Positions 1 to 11,277 of a stretch of DNA of 64,000 nucleotides are shown here, piece by piece. The position numbers and the translations under genes were made by a program. Within the stretch, counting starts at the first letter, position 1. Each line of letters begins with the position of its first letter. The stretch is taken from positions 4,348,501-4,412,500 of the forward strand of contig NZ_RCCC01000001.1 in the NCBI RefSeq assembly GCF_003663825.1, written 5' to 3'. The notes under the pieces were generated by a model. That model was not told where the DNA came from. It did not search any database and saw only the letters and a list, made by a program, of their open reading frames with translations. Source of the stretch: Acidovorax sp. 106 (GTDB lineage: Bacteria; Pseudomonadota; Gammaproteobacteria; Burkholderiales; Burkholderiaceae_C).

Positions 1-390
1 GGCAAGTTAGAACGGGTGCGCCCCCAAGACATCACCACCACCGCCTTGTTTACGGTAGAGGGCGAGCTGGACGACATCTCCGGCTCGGGCCAGACAGAGG
101 CCGCCCACGACCTGTGCACTGGCATTGTGCGCAAAGAGCAGCGCCATTTGGAAGCCAAAGGTGCCGGGCACTACGGTATCTTCAGCGGCAGACGCTGGCG
201 CGAACTCGTGTACCCCCAGGTCAAGGCGTTCATTGTGGAACACCAGTTGAGCGCCGCACCGGCGAGCAAAACGGCGACCTCTCGCACCGGGGCGGCAGCA
301 CCTGCTCCCGCAGAATCGGCAACGGCTGTGGCCGTTACGTCAACGCCGACGCAGCGATCCCGCCGAGCCACCTCGGCACGCAAGGCTTGA
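1..390 (+). CDS. phaZ: Intracellular polyhydroxyalkanoate depolymerase, C-terminal part (partial at window edge)
   Basis: The frame is open from base 1 and ends with TGA at 388-390, so this is the last about 129 residues of a longer protein. The segment carries [11 protein letters not shown] and [14 protein letters not shown], which match the catalytic Asp and His regions of the alpha/beta-hydrolase fold in intracellular PHB depolymerases. These enzymes hydrolyse stored polyhydroxybutyrate to 3-hydroxybutyrate units in the cytoplasm. The last 45 residues are an Ala/Thr/Ser-rich basic tail. The stop overlaps a TTG that probably starts rnfB. The match to phaC, phaA and phaB at 11403-15328 is functional, not operonic. 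The family call is from recognition only, and the nucleophile region lies outside the window. Confidence 0.8.
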   Translation, partial: GKLERVRPQDITTTALFTVEGELDDISGSGQTEAAHDLCTGIVRKEQRHLEAKGAGHYGIFSGRRWRELVYPQVKAFIVEHQLSAAPASKTATSRTGAAAPAPAESATAVAVTSTPTQRSRRATSARKA

Positions 391-1094
391 GCCCTGCCCA
401 GCCCGCCACAGCGGGCCGCGCCACCACCGCCGAGCTGGCGCGCCGCATTGATGCGGCGCTGCCCCAAACCCAATGCACCCGCTGCGGCTACCCTGACTGC
501 GCCACCTATGCGCAGGCCGTAGCCGTCGGCGAGGCTGGCATCAACCAATGCCCACCGGGCGGTGCACAGGGCATTGAGAGGCTCGCAGGCATCATGGGAG
601 TGCCACCGCTGGCAATGAACCCTGAGCACGGACAAGAATCGGTTCGTGCCGTGGCGTTCATTGACGAAAACTGGTGCATCGGCTGCACGTTGTGCATCAA
701 AGCCTGCCCCACCGATGCCATCGTGGGGGCCAACAAGCTGATGCACACGGTGATAGAGCCGTATTGCACAGGTTGCGAGTTGTGCGTGCCCGCCTGCCCG
801 GTGGATTGCATTGAGCTGGAGAGCGTGACCGGCGAACGTACAGGCTGGGCCGCCTGGAGTGCGGAGCAAGCCAACGAGGCGCGCGAGCGTTACGCTGCAC
901 GCCAACAGCGCCTCGCCCAAACCGGGGCGCAGGACGAAACAGCCGCAGACATCCGGCGCACCTTACTGGAAGAAGACGCGGGCCCTGCTGATGCACCTGC
1001 GGAGCCACCATTGCAGGACGCAGCGGCCACTCGGCGCGCAGCGATTGCCGCAGCCATGGAGCGCGCAAGACAATTGCGTGCGGGCGGCAGCTGA
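387..1094 (+). CDS. rnfB: RnfB/RsxB-like ferredoxin (electron transport complex subunit B)
   Basis: About 235 residues. Near the N terminus is a four-Cys cluster motif (CTRCGYPDC, then a Cys in INQCPP) typical of the RnfB/RsxB Fe-S domain. In the middle are two ferredoxin motifs, [12 protein letters not shown] and [12 protein letters not shown], for two 4Fe-4S clusters. The C-terminal third is Ala/Glu/Arg-rich and probably helical. An earlier ATG at 114 would overlap phaZ for 270 bases and encodes unrelated sequence. TTG at 387 overlaps the phaZ stop (TTGA), suggesting coupling, and is preferred. No hydrophobic N-terminal anchor is visible and no rnfACDGE genes are nearby, so it may serve as a general electron carrier. 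Confidence 0.8.
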   Translation: MSPAQPATAGRATTAELARRIDAALPQTQCTRCGYPDCATYAQAVAVGEAGINQCPPGGAQGIERLAGIMGVPPLAMNPEHGQESVRAVAFIDENWCIGCTLCIKACPTDAIVGANKLMHTVIEPYCTGCELCVPACPVDCIELESVTGERTGWAAWSAEQANEARERYAARQQRLAQTGAQDETAADIRRTLLEEDAGPADAPAEPPLQDAAATRRAAIAAAMERARQLRAGGS

Positions 1095-1156
1095 GGCGCC
1101 CCGACACCGCCGGCCGGGCACACTGACCGGGCCTGCACCTTGCCCAACTTGCCAAG

Positions 1157-2644
1157 TTACCGGGCTGCTAAGGTTTTGTAGACGCCGCACCCCACATACC
1201 AGTCGTCCACCTGGCTGACGAACGACATCTTGGTCTGTACCACCCCAGTGGCGGGGTTGGTGATGTCGTATTCCACCCAGCCGGGCCCTTGCTGGGCCTG
1301 GGTCACGATGTCGTGCACCAATTGGTCCCCGGCAATGCCCGGAATGTCTTGCACCCGCGTGCCTACTTTGGAGGGGTTGCCTCCAAAGGCCAGGTAGCGG
1401 CCCGCTTCATCGAGCACGAACACATACATGTCGCGATCATGAAAGCCTGCCGCCTTGTCTGTGATCCGGCCCAGAAACTGCTCGCGTGGGCTGGAGCGGC
1501 GCAATGCCACCGCCTTGCGCACCAGCGCTACCGCCTCTTCCGCCGTACCCTGCTGCAGCCTGAAAGCGGCCACCGCCTGGTTCAGGGTGCTGGCACGCTG
1601 CTCCAGAGCCTCGGCCTGCTGCACAGCCAGCCCCACCATCTGCGCGTTGTCCTGGGTAATCTGGTCCAGCTGCTGCACCGCACCGCTGATCTCTTTGAGC
1701 CCTGTGCTTTGTTCGTTGCTGGAGTTGGCAATCTCACTCATGCTGGCGGCCACACTGTGAATGCCCCCAGCCATGGCCGAAATCCCTTCGCCCGCGGAGC
1801 GAATCAGGCCTGCGCTGCCTTCCACCTGCCCCACAGAGGTCTGGATCAGGTCACGGATCTCGCGGGCGGCCTCGGCAGAGCGCTGGGCCAGCATGCGCAC
1901 CTCGCTGGCCACCACCGCAAAGCCCCGACCCTGCTCGCCCGCGCGGGCAGCCTCCACAGCAGCGTTCAGGGCCAAGATATTGGTCTGAAAGGCGATACCG
2001 TCAATCACGCCAATGATCTCGCTCATGCGGCGCGCACCTTGTTGGATAGCCTCTACGGATTGCACGGCTAGGCCCATGGACTGAGCACCGCTGTCTGCGG
2101 CCTGCCGCACCTGGGCGGCCTTTTGATCGGCGCTCAGGGCTGTGTGGGCATTGTTTTGCACGGTCGACGACAACTGCTCAACACTCGCCGCCGTTTCCTC
2201 CAGGTTGGCAGCCTGCTGCTCGGTACGGTCGGCCAGAGCCCGATTGCCCTGCGCCAGGCTTTGTCCTGCGTGGGCAACCAGCGCTGCATTGCTGCGAATG
2301 TCTGCCACCATGGCCGAAAGTTTGTAGACCATCTGGTCCAGCGAACGGGCCATATCACCCATCTCGTCACGGCTTTGCAGGCTGGCGTGCACGGTCAGGT
2401 CACCCTGGGTCGTTTTGCGCATGGAGCCAGCCACCGCCTCCATGTCCTGGGCCATGCTCACCCACAGCGCCAGTTGCACATAAAGCATCAACGCACACGC
2501 AGTGGCCGTCAGCCAATACGGTGCAGAAAGCCCTGCCAACACCACGGCCAGTAAGGCAAGCACAGTACCCCATGCCACTTTGCCAAGCCAGCGCATGCGC
2601 CGCATCAGCCACAACCCCGGGCTCAATGGAGAAAACGCCGCCAT
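1157..2644 (-). CDS. Methyl-accepting chemotaxis protein with C-terminal Cache-like domain
   Basis: 495 residues. Two hydrophobic segments at about residues 20-62 form a membrane hairpin with almost no periplasmic loop. A HAMP-like stretch follows, then a coiled-coil signalling domain whose tip contains [20 protein letters not shown], the kinase-control hairpin of chemoreceptors. After the signalling domain, about residues 390-495 ([27 protein letters not shown]) look like a single Cache ligand-binding fold, which would be cytoplasmic. Chemoreceptors normally sense through a periplasmic N-terminal domain, so this order suggests internal sensing. The gene is convergent with rnfB and stands alone. 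Confidence 0.85.
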   Translation of the reverse strand: MAAFSPLSPGLWLMRRMRWLGKVAWGTVLALLAVVLAGLSAPYWLTATACALMLYVQLALWVSMAQDMEAVAGSMRKTTQGDLTVHASLQSRDEMGDMARSLDQMVYKLSAMVADIRSNAALVAHAGQSLAQGNRALADRTEQQAANLEETAASVEQLSSTVQNNAHTALSADQKAAQVRQAADSGAQSMGLAVQSVEAIQQGARRMSEIIGVIDGIAFQTNILALNAAVEAARAGEQGRGFAVVASEVRMLAQRSAEAAREIRDLIQTSVGQVEGSAGLIRSAGEGISAMAGGIHSVAASMSEIANSSNEQSTGLKEISGAVQQLDQITQDNAQMVGLAVQQAEALEQRASTLNQAVAAFRLQQGTAEEAVALVRKAVALRRSSPREQFLGRITDKAAGFHDRDMYVFVLDEAGRYLAFGGNPSKVGTRVQDIPGIAGDQLVHDIVTQAQQGPGWVEYDITNPATGVVQTKMSFVSQVDDWYVGCGVYKTLAAR

Positions 2645-2750
2645 GTCTTTTGTCCCTTGTCTCTATTTGTATATGGGCCATGCTAGGAGGCCGCTCTTAC
2701 GCTCGGTTGACGAAAGGCGAGGCAGGCGGGTAAACGATAAGGTACTGAAG

Positions 2751-2774
2751 CCAAACCCAAACCCAAACCCAGCC
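2751..2774. repeat. Short CCCAAA tandem repeat
   Basis: About 3.5 copies of the hexamer CCCAAA lie between the divergent chemoreceptor and dapC genes. Such runs can vary in copy number. No function is evident. Confidence 0.6.
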
Positions 2775-2890
2775 TAACAGTTTTATTCACGCCGCCTGGG
2801 TGAGACTGAAGCAACGCCCCAATGCCGACCCGCCAACAGCCTTCCATGACGCAATCAAGGTAGTGCATGCATCCACCATAATGCAACCCC

Positions 2891-4096
2891 ATGAATTCCC
2901 TGCTCTCTCACTTGCAGCCTTATCCGTTTGAAAGGTTGCGGCAACTTTTCGCTGAGGTCACGCCTCCAGCCCACTACTCACCCATCAGCCTGGGCATGGG
3001 AGAGCCTCGCCATCCCACCCCGCAATTCATCAAAGACACACTTTGCAACAATTTGGAGGGATTGGCTAGCTATCCCGCCACCGCAGGGGATATTCGCCTT
3101 CGCACGGCATTCACCGACTGGATTGCCCGCCGTTACCAGCTTGCACTGAGCCCAGCCACCCAGGTGCTGCCTATCAATGGCTCTCGCGAAGCCCTGTTTG
3201 CCTTTGCGCAAACGGTGGTGGATGCAGCCCAACCCGACCCAGTCGTGGTATGCCCCAATCCGTTCTATCAAATCTATGAGGGAGCGGCTTTGCTGGCGGG
3301 GGCCACGCCCTACTATGCGCCCAGCGATCCGGCGCGCAACTTTGCGGTGGATTGGGACAGCGTTCCACAGGAAATCTGGAAGCGCACGCAACTGATTTTT
3401 GTGTGCTCCCCCGGCAACCCCACAGGTGCTGTCATGCCACTGAGCGAGTGGCACAAACTGTTTGCGCTGAGTGACCGTTACGGTTTTGTGATCGCATCGG
3501 ACGAGTGCTACAGCGAAATCTACTTCCGTGACGAGCCGCCTTTGGGTGGACTCGAAGCTGCTCACAAGCTGGGGCGCCACGATTTCAAAAACCTGATCTC
3601 CTTCACCAGCCTGTCCAAGCGCAGCAACGTGCCGGGCCTGCGCAGCGGCTTTGTGGCGGGCGATGCAGCGCTGATGAAGAGCTTCTTGCTCTACCGCACC
3701 TACCATGGCAGCGCCATGAGCCCTATCGTGCAAGAAGCCAGCATTGCCGCCTGGGCCGACGAAGAGCATGTGGTGCAAAACCGCGCCCTGTACCGCAAGA
3801 AATTTGCCCAGGTCACCCCGCTGCTGGCGGGCGTGATGGAGGTGGCCCTGCCCGACGCTGGCTTTTACCTCTGGGCCAAAGTGCCCGATGCCTTGGGCAT
3901 GACCGATGCCGAATTCGCGAAGGCGCTTTTGGCTCAATACAATGTGACGGTGCTGCCCGGCAGCTACCTGGCCCGCGAGGCCCAGGGCAGCAACCCCGGT
4001 GCCCAGCGCGTGCGCATGGCCCTCGTGGCCGACACCGAAGAATGCGTGGAAGCCGCACTGCGCATCGTCCAATTCATCCAATCCCGTACTGCTTGA
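2891..4096 (+). CDS. dapC: Succinyldiaminopimelate transaminase
   Basis: 401 residues, a fold-type I PLP-dependent aminotransferase. Visible features are the [10 protein letters not shown] turn, [11 protein letters not shown] (Asp and Tyr contacting PLP), and [14 protein letters not shown] with the Schiff-base Lys near residue 243. DapC converts N-succinyl-2-amino-6-ketopimelate with glutamate to N-succinyl-LL-diaminopimelate in the lysine and peptidoglycan precursor pathway. The next gene, dapD, starts 5 bases after this stop and catalyses the preceding step, which supports this role over a generic aspartate aminotransferase. Confidence 0.9.
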   Translation: MNSLLSHLQPYPFERLRQLFAEVTPPAHYSPISLGMGEPRHPTPQFIKDTLCNNLEGLASYPATAGDIRLRTAFTDWIARRYQLALSPATQVLPINGSREALFAFAQTVVDAAQPDPVVVCPNPFYQIYEGAALLAGATPYYAPSDPARNFAVDWDSVPQEIWKRTQLIFVCSPGNPTGAVMPLSEWHKLFALSDRYGFVIASDECYSEIYFRDEPPLGGLEAAHKLGRHDFKNLISFTSLSKRSNVPGLRSGFVAGDAALMKSFLLYRTYHGSAMSPIVQEASIAAWADEEHVVQNRALYRKKFAQVTPLLAGVMEVALPDAGFYLWAKVPDALGMTDAEFAKALLAQYNVTVLPGSYLAREAQGSNPGAQRVRMALVADTEECVEAALRIVQFIQSRTA

Positions 4097-4101
4097 ACAA
4101 C

Positions 4102-4935
4102 ATGAGCCAACAACTGCAAAACACCATTGAAACCGCATGGGAAAACCGTGCCAGCCTGTCTCCAGCGTCCGCCCCCAAGGAAGTGGCTGACGCCGTGGAC
4201 CAGGTGATTGCCGAACTGAACAACGGCACCTTGCGCGTGGCAACACGTGAAGCCGTTGGCCAATGGACCGTGCACCAATGGATCAAGAAGGCCGTGCTGC
4301 TGTCCTTCCGACTCAAAGACAACGAAGTGATCCAGTCGGGCGACCTGACCTTCTACGACAAGGTGCAAACCAAGTTTGCGCACCTGAGCGCTGATGAACT
4401 CAAGGCCACTGGCGTGCGCGTGGTGCCTCCAGCCGTGGCACGCCGTGGCAGCTACATCGCCAAGGGCGCCATCCTGATGCCTTCTTACGTCAACATCGGC
4501 GCCTACGTGGGCGAAGGCACCATGGTGGACACATGGGCCACCGTGGGCTCGTGCGCACAGATCGGTGCAGGCGTTCACCTGTCGGGTGGCGTAGGCATTG
4601 GTGGCGTACTGGAGCCACTGCAAGCAGGCCCCACCATCATTGAAGACAACTGCTTCATCGGCGCCCGCTCTGAAGTGGTCGAAGGCGTTGTGGTCGAAGA
4701 AAACTCGGTATTGGGCATGGGCGTGTACCTGGGACAAAGCACCCCCATCTTCAACCGCGCCACGGGCGAAATCAGCTACGGCCGCGTGCCTGCCGGCTCC
4801 GTGGTGGTCAGTGGCAACCTGCCCAAGACGGCCGCCAACGGCGCGCCTTACAGCATGTATGCCGCCATCATCGTCAAGCAGGTCGATGCGCAAACGCGCT
4901 CCAAGACCAGCATCAACGACTTGCTGCGCGACTGA
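4102..4935 (+). CDS. dapD: 2,3,4,5-tetrahydropyridine-2,6-dicarboxylate N-succinyltransferase
   Basis: 277 residues, the usual length for DapD. The N-terminal helical part ([16 protein letters not shown]) is followed by imperfect hexapeptide repeats from about residue 105 ([39 protein letters not shown]) that form a left-handed beta helix. The enzyme transfers succinyl from succinyl-CoA to tetrahydrodipicolinate. ATG at 4102 is preferred over an upstream in-frame start at 4042 because the extra residues overlap dapC and match nothing in the family. Confidence 0.95.
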   Translation: MSQQLQNTIETAWENRASLSPASAPKEVADAVDQVIAELNNGTLRVATREAVGQWTVHQWIKKAVLLSFRLKDNEVIQSGDLTFYDKVQTKFAHLSADELKATGVRVVPPAVARRGSYIAKGAILMPSYVNIGAYVGEGTMVDTWATVGSCAQIGAGVHLSGGVGIGGVLEPLQAGPTIIEDNCFIGARSEVVEGVVVEENSVLGMGVYLGQSTPIFNRATGEISYGRVPAGSVVVSGNLPKTAANGAPYSMYAAIIVKQVDAQTRSKTSINDLLRD

Positions 4936-5030
4936 TTTCGCCCACCTGCGACGCGCCTGCGTGATTGCCGCCGAAAATTTGAACAGAGCCCGCTGAGGCT
5001 GTTGGCAGACCGATACGAGAGGGATACACC

Positions 5031-6191
5031 ATGAGTACGATGGAGCGGATTCTTCGCCTGATGAGCGAGAAAAAAGCGTCAGACGTTTACCTGTCTGCCA
5101 ACGCCCCGGCGCTGATCAAAATCAACGGCGAGTGCATCCCGATCAACAACCAGATCCTTCCGCCGGATGCACCGCGCAACCTACTGTCTGAGATCGTTCC
5201 CGCAGAACGCATCGAAGAGCTGGAAGAAACGGGTGAGTTGAACATGGGCGTGCCGCTCAATGGTGTGGGGCGCTTTCGCGTCAGTGCCATGCGCCAACGC
5301 GGCAGCTACGCAGTGGTGATTCGCTTCATCTCACAGCAAATTCCAGAGTTTGAATCCCTGAATCTGCCATCGGTGCTGACCGAGCTGATCATGGAAAAGC
5401 GCGGCTTGATTCTGGTGGTGGGCGCCACGGGCTCAGGCAAGAGCACGACCCTGGCGTCGATGATCGACACGCGCAACGCCGCCATGTCAGGGCACATCCT
5501 CACCATCGAAGACCCTGTGGAATACCAGTTCCGCAACAAGAAATCGATCGTGAACCAGCGCGAAATCGGCAGCGACACCCAGTCACTGCAAACCGCACTC
5601 AAAAACGCGCTGCGCCAGGCCCCCGATGTGATCTTGATCGGTGAAATCCGCGACCGCGAAACCATGTCCTCGGCCATTGCCTATGCGCAATCCGGTCACC
5701 TGTGCCTGGCCACCCTTCACGGCAATAACAGCTACCAGGCCCTCAACCGCATTTTGAGCTTCTACCCCGTGGAAGTGCGTCCCACCATGCTGGGCGACCT
5801 GGCCTCAGCACTCAAAGGCGTCATCTCGCAGCGCCTGGTGCGCACTACCGACGGCGGCCGCGTGCCAGCGGTGGAGGTGATGCTGAACACCAAGCTGGTG
5901 TCTGATCTGGTGGAAAAAGGCGACTTTTCTGGCGTCAAAGAGGCCATGGAAAAATCCATGGCTGAAGGCTCGCAGACCTTTGAAGAAGCGCTGGCCCATC
6001 TGATCATGGAAAAGAAGATCGACCGCAAGGAAGGCATGGCCTACGCGGATTCGCCAACCAACCTGATGTGGCGCCTGCAAAACGACTTTGCCCTGGCCGC
6101 CAACGCAGCCAAGGCGCAAAAAGAAGCCCGCGACACCCCCGATGACCAGCCCTCTTTCACCGAGATCGTGCTGGACGTCAAAGGCAGCTGA
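5031..6191 (+). CDS. pilU: Type IV pilus retraction ATPase, PilU type
   Basis: 386 residues of the PilT/VirB11 secretion-ATPase family. Walker A GATGSGKSTT is at residues 131-140, the Asp box TIEDPVEY at 158-165, the atypical Walker B ILIGEIRD at 201-208, and the His box SGHLCLATLH at 221-230. The N-terminal LNMGVPLNGVGRFRVSAMRQRGSYA-type region and the long C-terminal tail fit PilU better than PilT. It would sit at the pilus base on the cytoplasmic side and help retract type IV pili. It lies between dapD and dapE with no other pilus gene in view. A GAGAGG ribosome site precedes the ATG. Confidence 0.85.
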   Translation: MSTMERILRLMSEKKASDVYLSANAPALIKINGECIPINNQILPPDAPRNLLSEIVPAERIEELEETGELNMGVPLNGVGRFRVSAMRQRGSYAVVIRFISQQIPEFESLNLPSVLTELIMEKRGLILVVGATGSGKSTTLASMIDTRNAAMSGHILTIEDPVEYQFRNKKSIVNQREIGSDTQSLQTALKNALRQAPDVILIGEIRDRETMSSAIAYAQSGHLCLATLHGNNSYQALNRILSFYPVEVRPTMLGDLASALKGVISQRLVRTTDGGRVPAVEVMLNTKLVSDLVEKGDFSGVKEAMEKSMAEGSQTFEEALAHLIMEKKIDRKEGMAYADSPTNLMWRLQNDFALAANAAKAQKEARDTPDDQPSFTEIVLDVKGS

Positions 6192-6226
6192 GCCTCAACG
6201 GCACAGCGCCCCTCGAAACCTTGTGA

Positions 6227-8334
<2,108 letters not shown>

Positions 8335-8405
8335 AGGGTTACGGGCCACCCAATTTTGCGTCGGTTGCCCCTTTACGGCAGCCTATAGCCCCAGCTTCTT
8401 AACGC

Positions 8406-8433
8406 CACCCGCCCCGTGCGGGTGCGCTTTTTT
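8406..8433 (+). terminator. Rho-independent terminator after prmB
   Basis: A perfect 7-bp stem (CACCCGC/GCGGGTG) with a 5-base loop is followed by CGCTTTTTT. It lies between prmB and the ABC-F gene. Confidence 0.75.
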
Positions 8434-8444
8434 CTGAACTCCGG

Positions 8445-10490
8445 ATGATCACCCTCAAGAACGTTACCTTGCGACGCGGCGCCAAAGTCGTGCTCGACAG
8501 CGTTTCCGCCACCATCAACCCTGGCGAAAACGTGGGCCTCGTAGGCCGCAATGGTGCAGGCAAGTCGAGCCTGTTTGCCTTGCTCAGCGGCAAACTCCAT
8601 GAAGACGGCGGAGATTTCCACATCCCCAGCAGCTGGCGCATGGCCGAGGTGGCGCAGAACATGCCCGAGACCGACCAATCGGCCACCGACTTTGTGCTGG
8701 AGGGCGATACCCGCCTGGCCGAAGTCCAGCAACAGTTGCTCGACGCGGAAGCCAGCGACGACGGCATGGCCATCGCCCATGCCTATTCAGACCTGCACGA
8801 CGCCGGCGCCCACGATGCCGTAGCACGTGCACAGGCATTGATTTTGGGCCTGGGCTTTCGCGTCAGCGAACTGGACCACCCCGTCAACAGCTTTTCGGGC
8901 GGCTGGCGCATGCGCCTGCAACTGGCCCGCGCACTGATGTGCCCCAGCGATTTATTGCTACTGGACGAGCCCACCAACCACTTGGACTTGGACGCCCTCG
9001 TCTGGCTTGAAGCCTGGCTCAAGCGCTATGCAGGCACCATGATCGTGATCAGCCATGACCGCGAATTTCTCGATGCCATCACCAACGTCACCCTGCAAAT
9101 CCAGCAGGGCGAGTTGAACCGCTACGGCGGCAACTACAGCAAATTTGAAGAGTTGCGTGCCCAGCAGCTCGAATTGCAGCAAGCCAGCTTCGCCAAGCAG
9201 CAAGAGAAGATGGCCCACTTGCAGAAGTTCATCGACCGCTTCAAGGCCAAGGCCAGCAAGGCCAAGCAGGCGCAAAGCCGCGTCAAACAACTCGAACGCA
9301 TGGAGAAGATTGGACCGGTGCTGGCCGAAGCCGACTTCACCTTTGAGTTCAAGGAACCGGCCAACCTGCCCAACCCGATGCTGGCCATCAGCGATGCATC
9401 GTTCGGCTATGTGGACGACGAAGGCACGCCCACCACCATCCTCACGGGTGTGAACCGCTCGGTGCTGGCCGGTCAGCGCATTGGTATTTTGGGCGCCAAC
9501 GGCCAGGGCAAGTCCACTCTGGTCAAAACCATCGCCCGCACCATGAAAGCCCTGGGCGGCAGCGTGACCGAAGGCAAGGGCCTGAACATCGGCTACTTTG
9601 CCCAGCAGGAACTTGACGTGCTGCGCCCCAGCGAAAACCCGCTGGAGCACATGATCCGTCTGGCCAAGGAACTGGGGGCCGACGCCAAGCAACCCAGCCG
9701 CGAGCAAGATCTGCGCAGCTACCTGGGCACCTTCAACTTCACGGGCGACATGGTCAAGCAGGCCGTGGGCACTATGAGCGGGGGCGAAAAAGCCCGCTTG
9801 GTATTGGCCATGATCGTCTGGCAGCGTCCCAACCTGCTGCTGCTGGACGAACCTACCAACCACCTGGACTTGGCCACCCGCGAAGCCCTCGCCATGGCCC
9901 TCAACGACTTTGACGGCACCGTCATGCTGGTCAGCCATGACCGCTCGCTGCTGCGCTCGGTCTGCGAAGACTTCTGGATGGTGGGCCGTGGCGTCGTGGG
10001 GCCCTTCGATGGTGATCTGGACGACTACCAGCGTTACCTGCTGGAAGAATCCAAGCGCCTGCGCGAGCAGGCCCGACTGGATGAAGTGGCTTCACGTTCC
10101 GTGGGGACCACAACACCATCGACCCCAGCGCCTGCGCTTGAAAAGACCGCCGAAGTGGCCAAGCCCCCCGCAGCCCCACCACCGGCGACAACCCCTGCAG
10201 TGCGCGACAGCAAAGAGCAGCGCCGCCTGGATGCCCAAACCCGCCAGCAACTCGCAGACAAGGCCCGCCCCCTCAAGAAAGAGCTGGAGCAAATCGACAA
10301 ACGGCTGGCGGCACTGTCTGCCGAACGCGCAGACCTGGAAGAACGTCTGACACAACCGCTGCCCCCTGCAGAGATTGCAGACTGCGGCAAACGGCTCAAA
10401 CAAGGAAACGATGAAACTCAGGCGCTGGAGGAACGGTGGCTGGAAGTTTCAGGGGCCCTGGAAGAAATGGGCGCCACAAGCACACTGTAA
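8445..10490 (+). CDS. ABC-F family ATP-binding protein (YheS/Uup type)
   Basis: 681 residues with two ABC cassettes and no membrane segments. Walker A motifs are GRNGAGKSS and GANGQGKST; signatures are FSGGWRMRLQLARAL and MSGGEKARLVLAMI; both Walker B regions read LLLDEPTNHLDL. The linker between cassettes is Lys/Gln-rich (AKQQEKMAHLQKFIDRFKAKASKAKQAQ) as in ABC-F proteins, which act on the ribosome. The C-terminal about 130 residues hold an Ala/Pro linker and a coiled coil. The exact subfamily is uncertain. Confidence 0.9.
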   Translation: MITLKNVTLRRGAKVVLDSVSATINPGENVGLVGRNGAGKSSLFALLSGKLHEDGGDFHIPSSWRMAEVAQNMPETDQSATDFVLEGDTRLAEVQQQLLDAEASDDGMAIAHAYSDLHDAGAHDAVARAQALILGLGFRVSELDHPVNSFSGGWRMRLQLARALMCPSDLLLLDEPTNHLDLDALVWLEAWLKRYAGTMIVISHDREFLDAITNVTLQIQQGELNRYGGNYSKFEELRAQQLELQQASFAKQQEKMAHLQKFIDRFKAKASKAKQAQSRVKQLERMEKIGPVLAEADFTFEFKEPANLPNPMLAISDASFGYVDDEGTPTTILTGVNRSVLAGQRIGILGANGQGKSTLVKTIARTMKALGGSVTEGKGLNIGYFAQQELDVLRPSENPLEHMIRLAKELGADAKQPSREQDLRSYLGTFNFTGDMVKQAVGTMSGGEKARLVLAMIVWQRPNLLLLDEPTNHLDLATREALAMALNDFDGTVMLVSHDRSLLRSVCEDFWMVGRGVVGPFDGDLDDYQRYLLEESKRLREQARLDEVASRSVGTTTPSTPAPALEKTAEVAKPPAAPPPATTPAVRDSKEQRRLDAQTRQQLADKARPLKKELEQIDKRLAALSAERADLEERLTQPLPPAEIADCGKRLKQGNDETQALEERWLEVSGALEEMGATSTL

Positions 10491-10618
10491 TGTGCAATAA
10501 AGTGTATATTTTTTGCAATCATATTGGGCGCTATCGCTTACATATCGGGTGTAGGTGGCTACATTTTTTATAGCAAACCCACCCATCGCAAAATCGTTGC
10601 ATTTTTTTGCAGAATGGC

Positions 10619-10645
10619 GTCAACCTGTACTGCGGCGAGCGCGTT
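10619..10645 (+). promoter_or_regulatory. Promoter-like motif of small-ORF unit 1
   Basis: GTCAACC (10619-10625), a 16-base spacer, then CGTT (10642-10645). The same two blocks at exactly the same spacing precede the other two units, while the spacer sequences differ. The AAC-containing -35 and CGT-containing -10 resemble ECF sigma-factor promoters. A start site near 10651 would leave a leader of about 20 bases. Confidence 0.55.
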
Positions 10646-10672
10646 GTTGGTCTATCACAGGAGTTTTCCAGT

Positions 10673-10747
10673 ATGAACCGCACCGCAATCTTGACCGCTT
10701 GGCCCGACGACGAACGCGATCGCAAACGCGCCCCAGCGCGCTGCTGA
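10673..10747 (+). CDS. 24-residue small protein, copy 1 of 3
   Basis: ATG at 10673 follows a strong CAGGAG ribosome site (10658-10663); TGA is at 10745-10747. The peptide contains the core AILTAWPDDERDRKRAPA and ends in Arg-Cys. It is soluble and highly charged, with no signal peptide or membrane segment. Two more copies lie downstream in the same arrangement. In core codons 5-22, copy 1 and copy 3 differ at eight synonymous positions and one non-synonymous position (Thr8/Asn), which points to selection on the protein. I do not recognise the family. Confidence 0.7.
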   Translation: MNRTAILTAWPDDERDRKRAPARC

Positions 10748-10805
10748 AGCGTTATGCGGCCCCTCACAGGACCGCTTTGCGCCTGAACCTCCCCCTTCAT
10801 TCCTT

Positions 10806-10829
10806 AAACCCCGCTCTGCGGGGTTTTTT
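10806..10829 (+). terminator. Rho-independent terminator of small-ORF unit 1
   Basis: CCCCGC-TCT-GCGGGG stem, extended by AAA/TTT, followed by a run of six T. It closes unit 1, giving a transcript of about 180 bases from the predicted start. Confidence 0.85.
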
Positions 10830-10872
10830 ATGCCTTTCACCCCAGCTGCTTTAAAAAATATTGCAGCAGCCT

Positions 10873-10899
10873 GTCAACCCAAGGTAAACGGTGTGCGTT
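10873..10899 (+). promoter_or_regulatory. Promoter-like motif of small-ORF unit 2
   Basis: GTCAACC (10873-10879), 16 bases, CGTT (10896-10899), the same as units 1 and 3. The following GTAGGTCTATCTCAGG is almost the same as in unit 1. Confidence 0.55.
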
Positions 10900-10927
10900 G
10901 TAGGTCTATCTCAGGAGTTTTTCTCGT

Positions 10928-11002
10928 ATGAACATCACTGCAATCTTGACCGCTTGGCCCGACGACGAACGCGATCGCAAGCGTGCCCCAGCCCGCTGCT
11001 GA
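10928..11002 (+). CDS. 24-residue small protein, copy 2 of 3
   Basis: ATG at 10928 after TCAGGAG; TGA at 11000-11002. The peptide differs from copy 1 at one residue (Arg3 to Ile) while four other codons differ silently. It keeps the core AILTAWPDDERDRKRAPA and ends in Arg-Cys. It has its own promoter-like motif and terminator, so the units look like independent small transcripts, not an operon. Confidence 0.7.
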   Translation: MNITAILTAWPDDERDRKRAPARC

Positions 11003-11053
11003 AGCAGGATACCGTTCCCAAGAACGGATGCGATTTAAGATCACATCCTCCTG

Positions 11054-11077
11054 AAACCCCGCTTTGCGGGGTTTTTT
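11054..11077 (+). terminator. Rho-independent terminator of small-ORF unit 2
   Basis: AAACCCCGC-TTT-GCGGGGTTTTTT, nearly the same as the unit 1 terminator. Confidence 0.85.
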
Positions 11078-11112
11078 CATGGGCTGGTGCCATGTTTTTT
11101 CTCGATTGACCT

Positions 11113-11139
11113 GTCAACCGTCTGTTTCTGAGCCGCGTT
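11113..11139 (+). promoter_or_regulatory. Promoter-like motif of small-ORF unit 3
   Basis: GTCAACC (11113-11119), 16 bases, CGTT (11136-11139). An upstream TTGAC overlaps the first block, so a sigma-70 promoter cannot be excluded for this copy. Confidence 0.55.
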
Positions 11140-11166
11140 AAAGATCCATCTAAGGAGCTTTTCAGC

Positions 11167-11241
11167 ATGACAACCACCGCAATTTTGAACGCCTGGCCTG
11201 ACGATGAGCGCGATCGCAAGCGCGCTCCAGCCCACGCTTGA
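11167..11241 (+). CDS. 24-residue small protein, copy 3 of 3
   Basis: ATG at 11167 after TAAGGAG; TGA at 11239-11241. This is the most diverged copy: the first residues are MTTT, residue 8 is Asn, and it ends in His-Ala, so the C-terminal Cys of copies 1 and 2 is absent. The core from Ala-Ile-Leu to Ala-Pro-Ala is otherwise unchanged at the protein level despite many silent changes. Confidence 0.68.
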   Translation: MTTTAILNAWPDDERDRKRAPAHA

Positions 11242-11277
11242 CAACGAAAGCGCATCAATCCACATACGGTGTCATCT

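Noticed and set aside
114..386. N-terminal extension of rnfB to an ATG at 114
   Set aside because: It overlaps phaZ completely and encodes His/Arg-rich sequence unlike the family; TTG at 387 is better placed.
10555..10854. 99-codon frame across small-ORF unit 1
   Set aside because: It is in a different frame from the conserved 24-codon ORF. The silent substitutions between units fall at third positions of the short frame, not this one.
10935..11258. Minus-strand ORF across units 2 and 3
   Set aside because: No conserved start or ribosome site; similarity between units on this strand follows from the repeated plus-strand ORFs.
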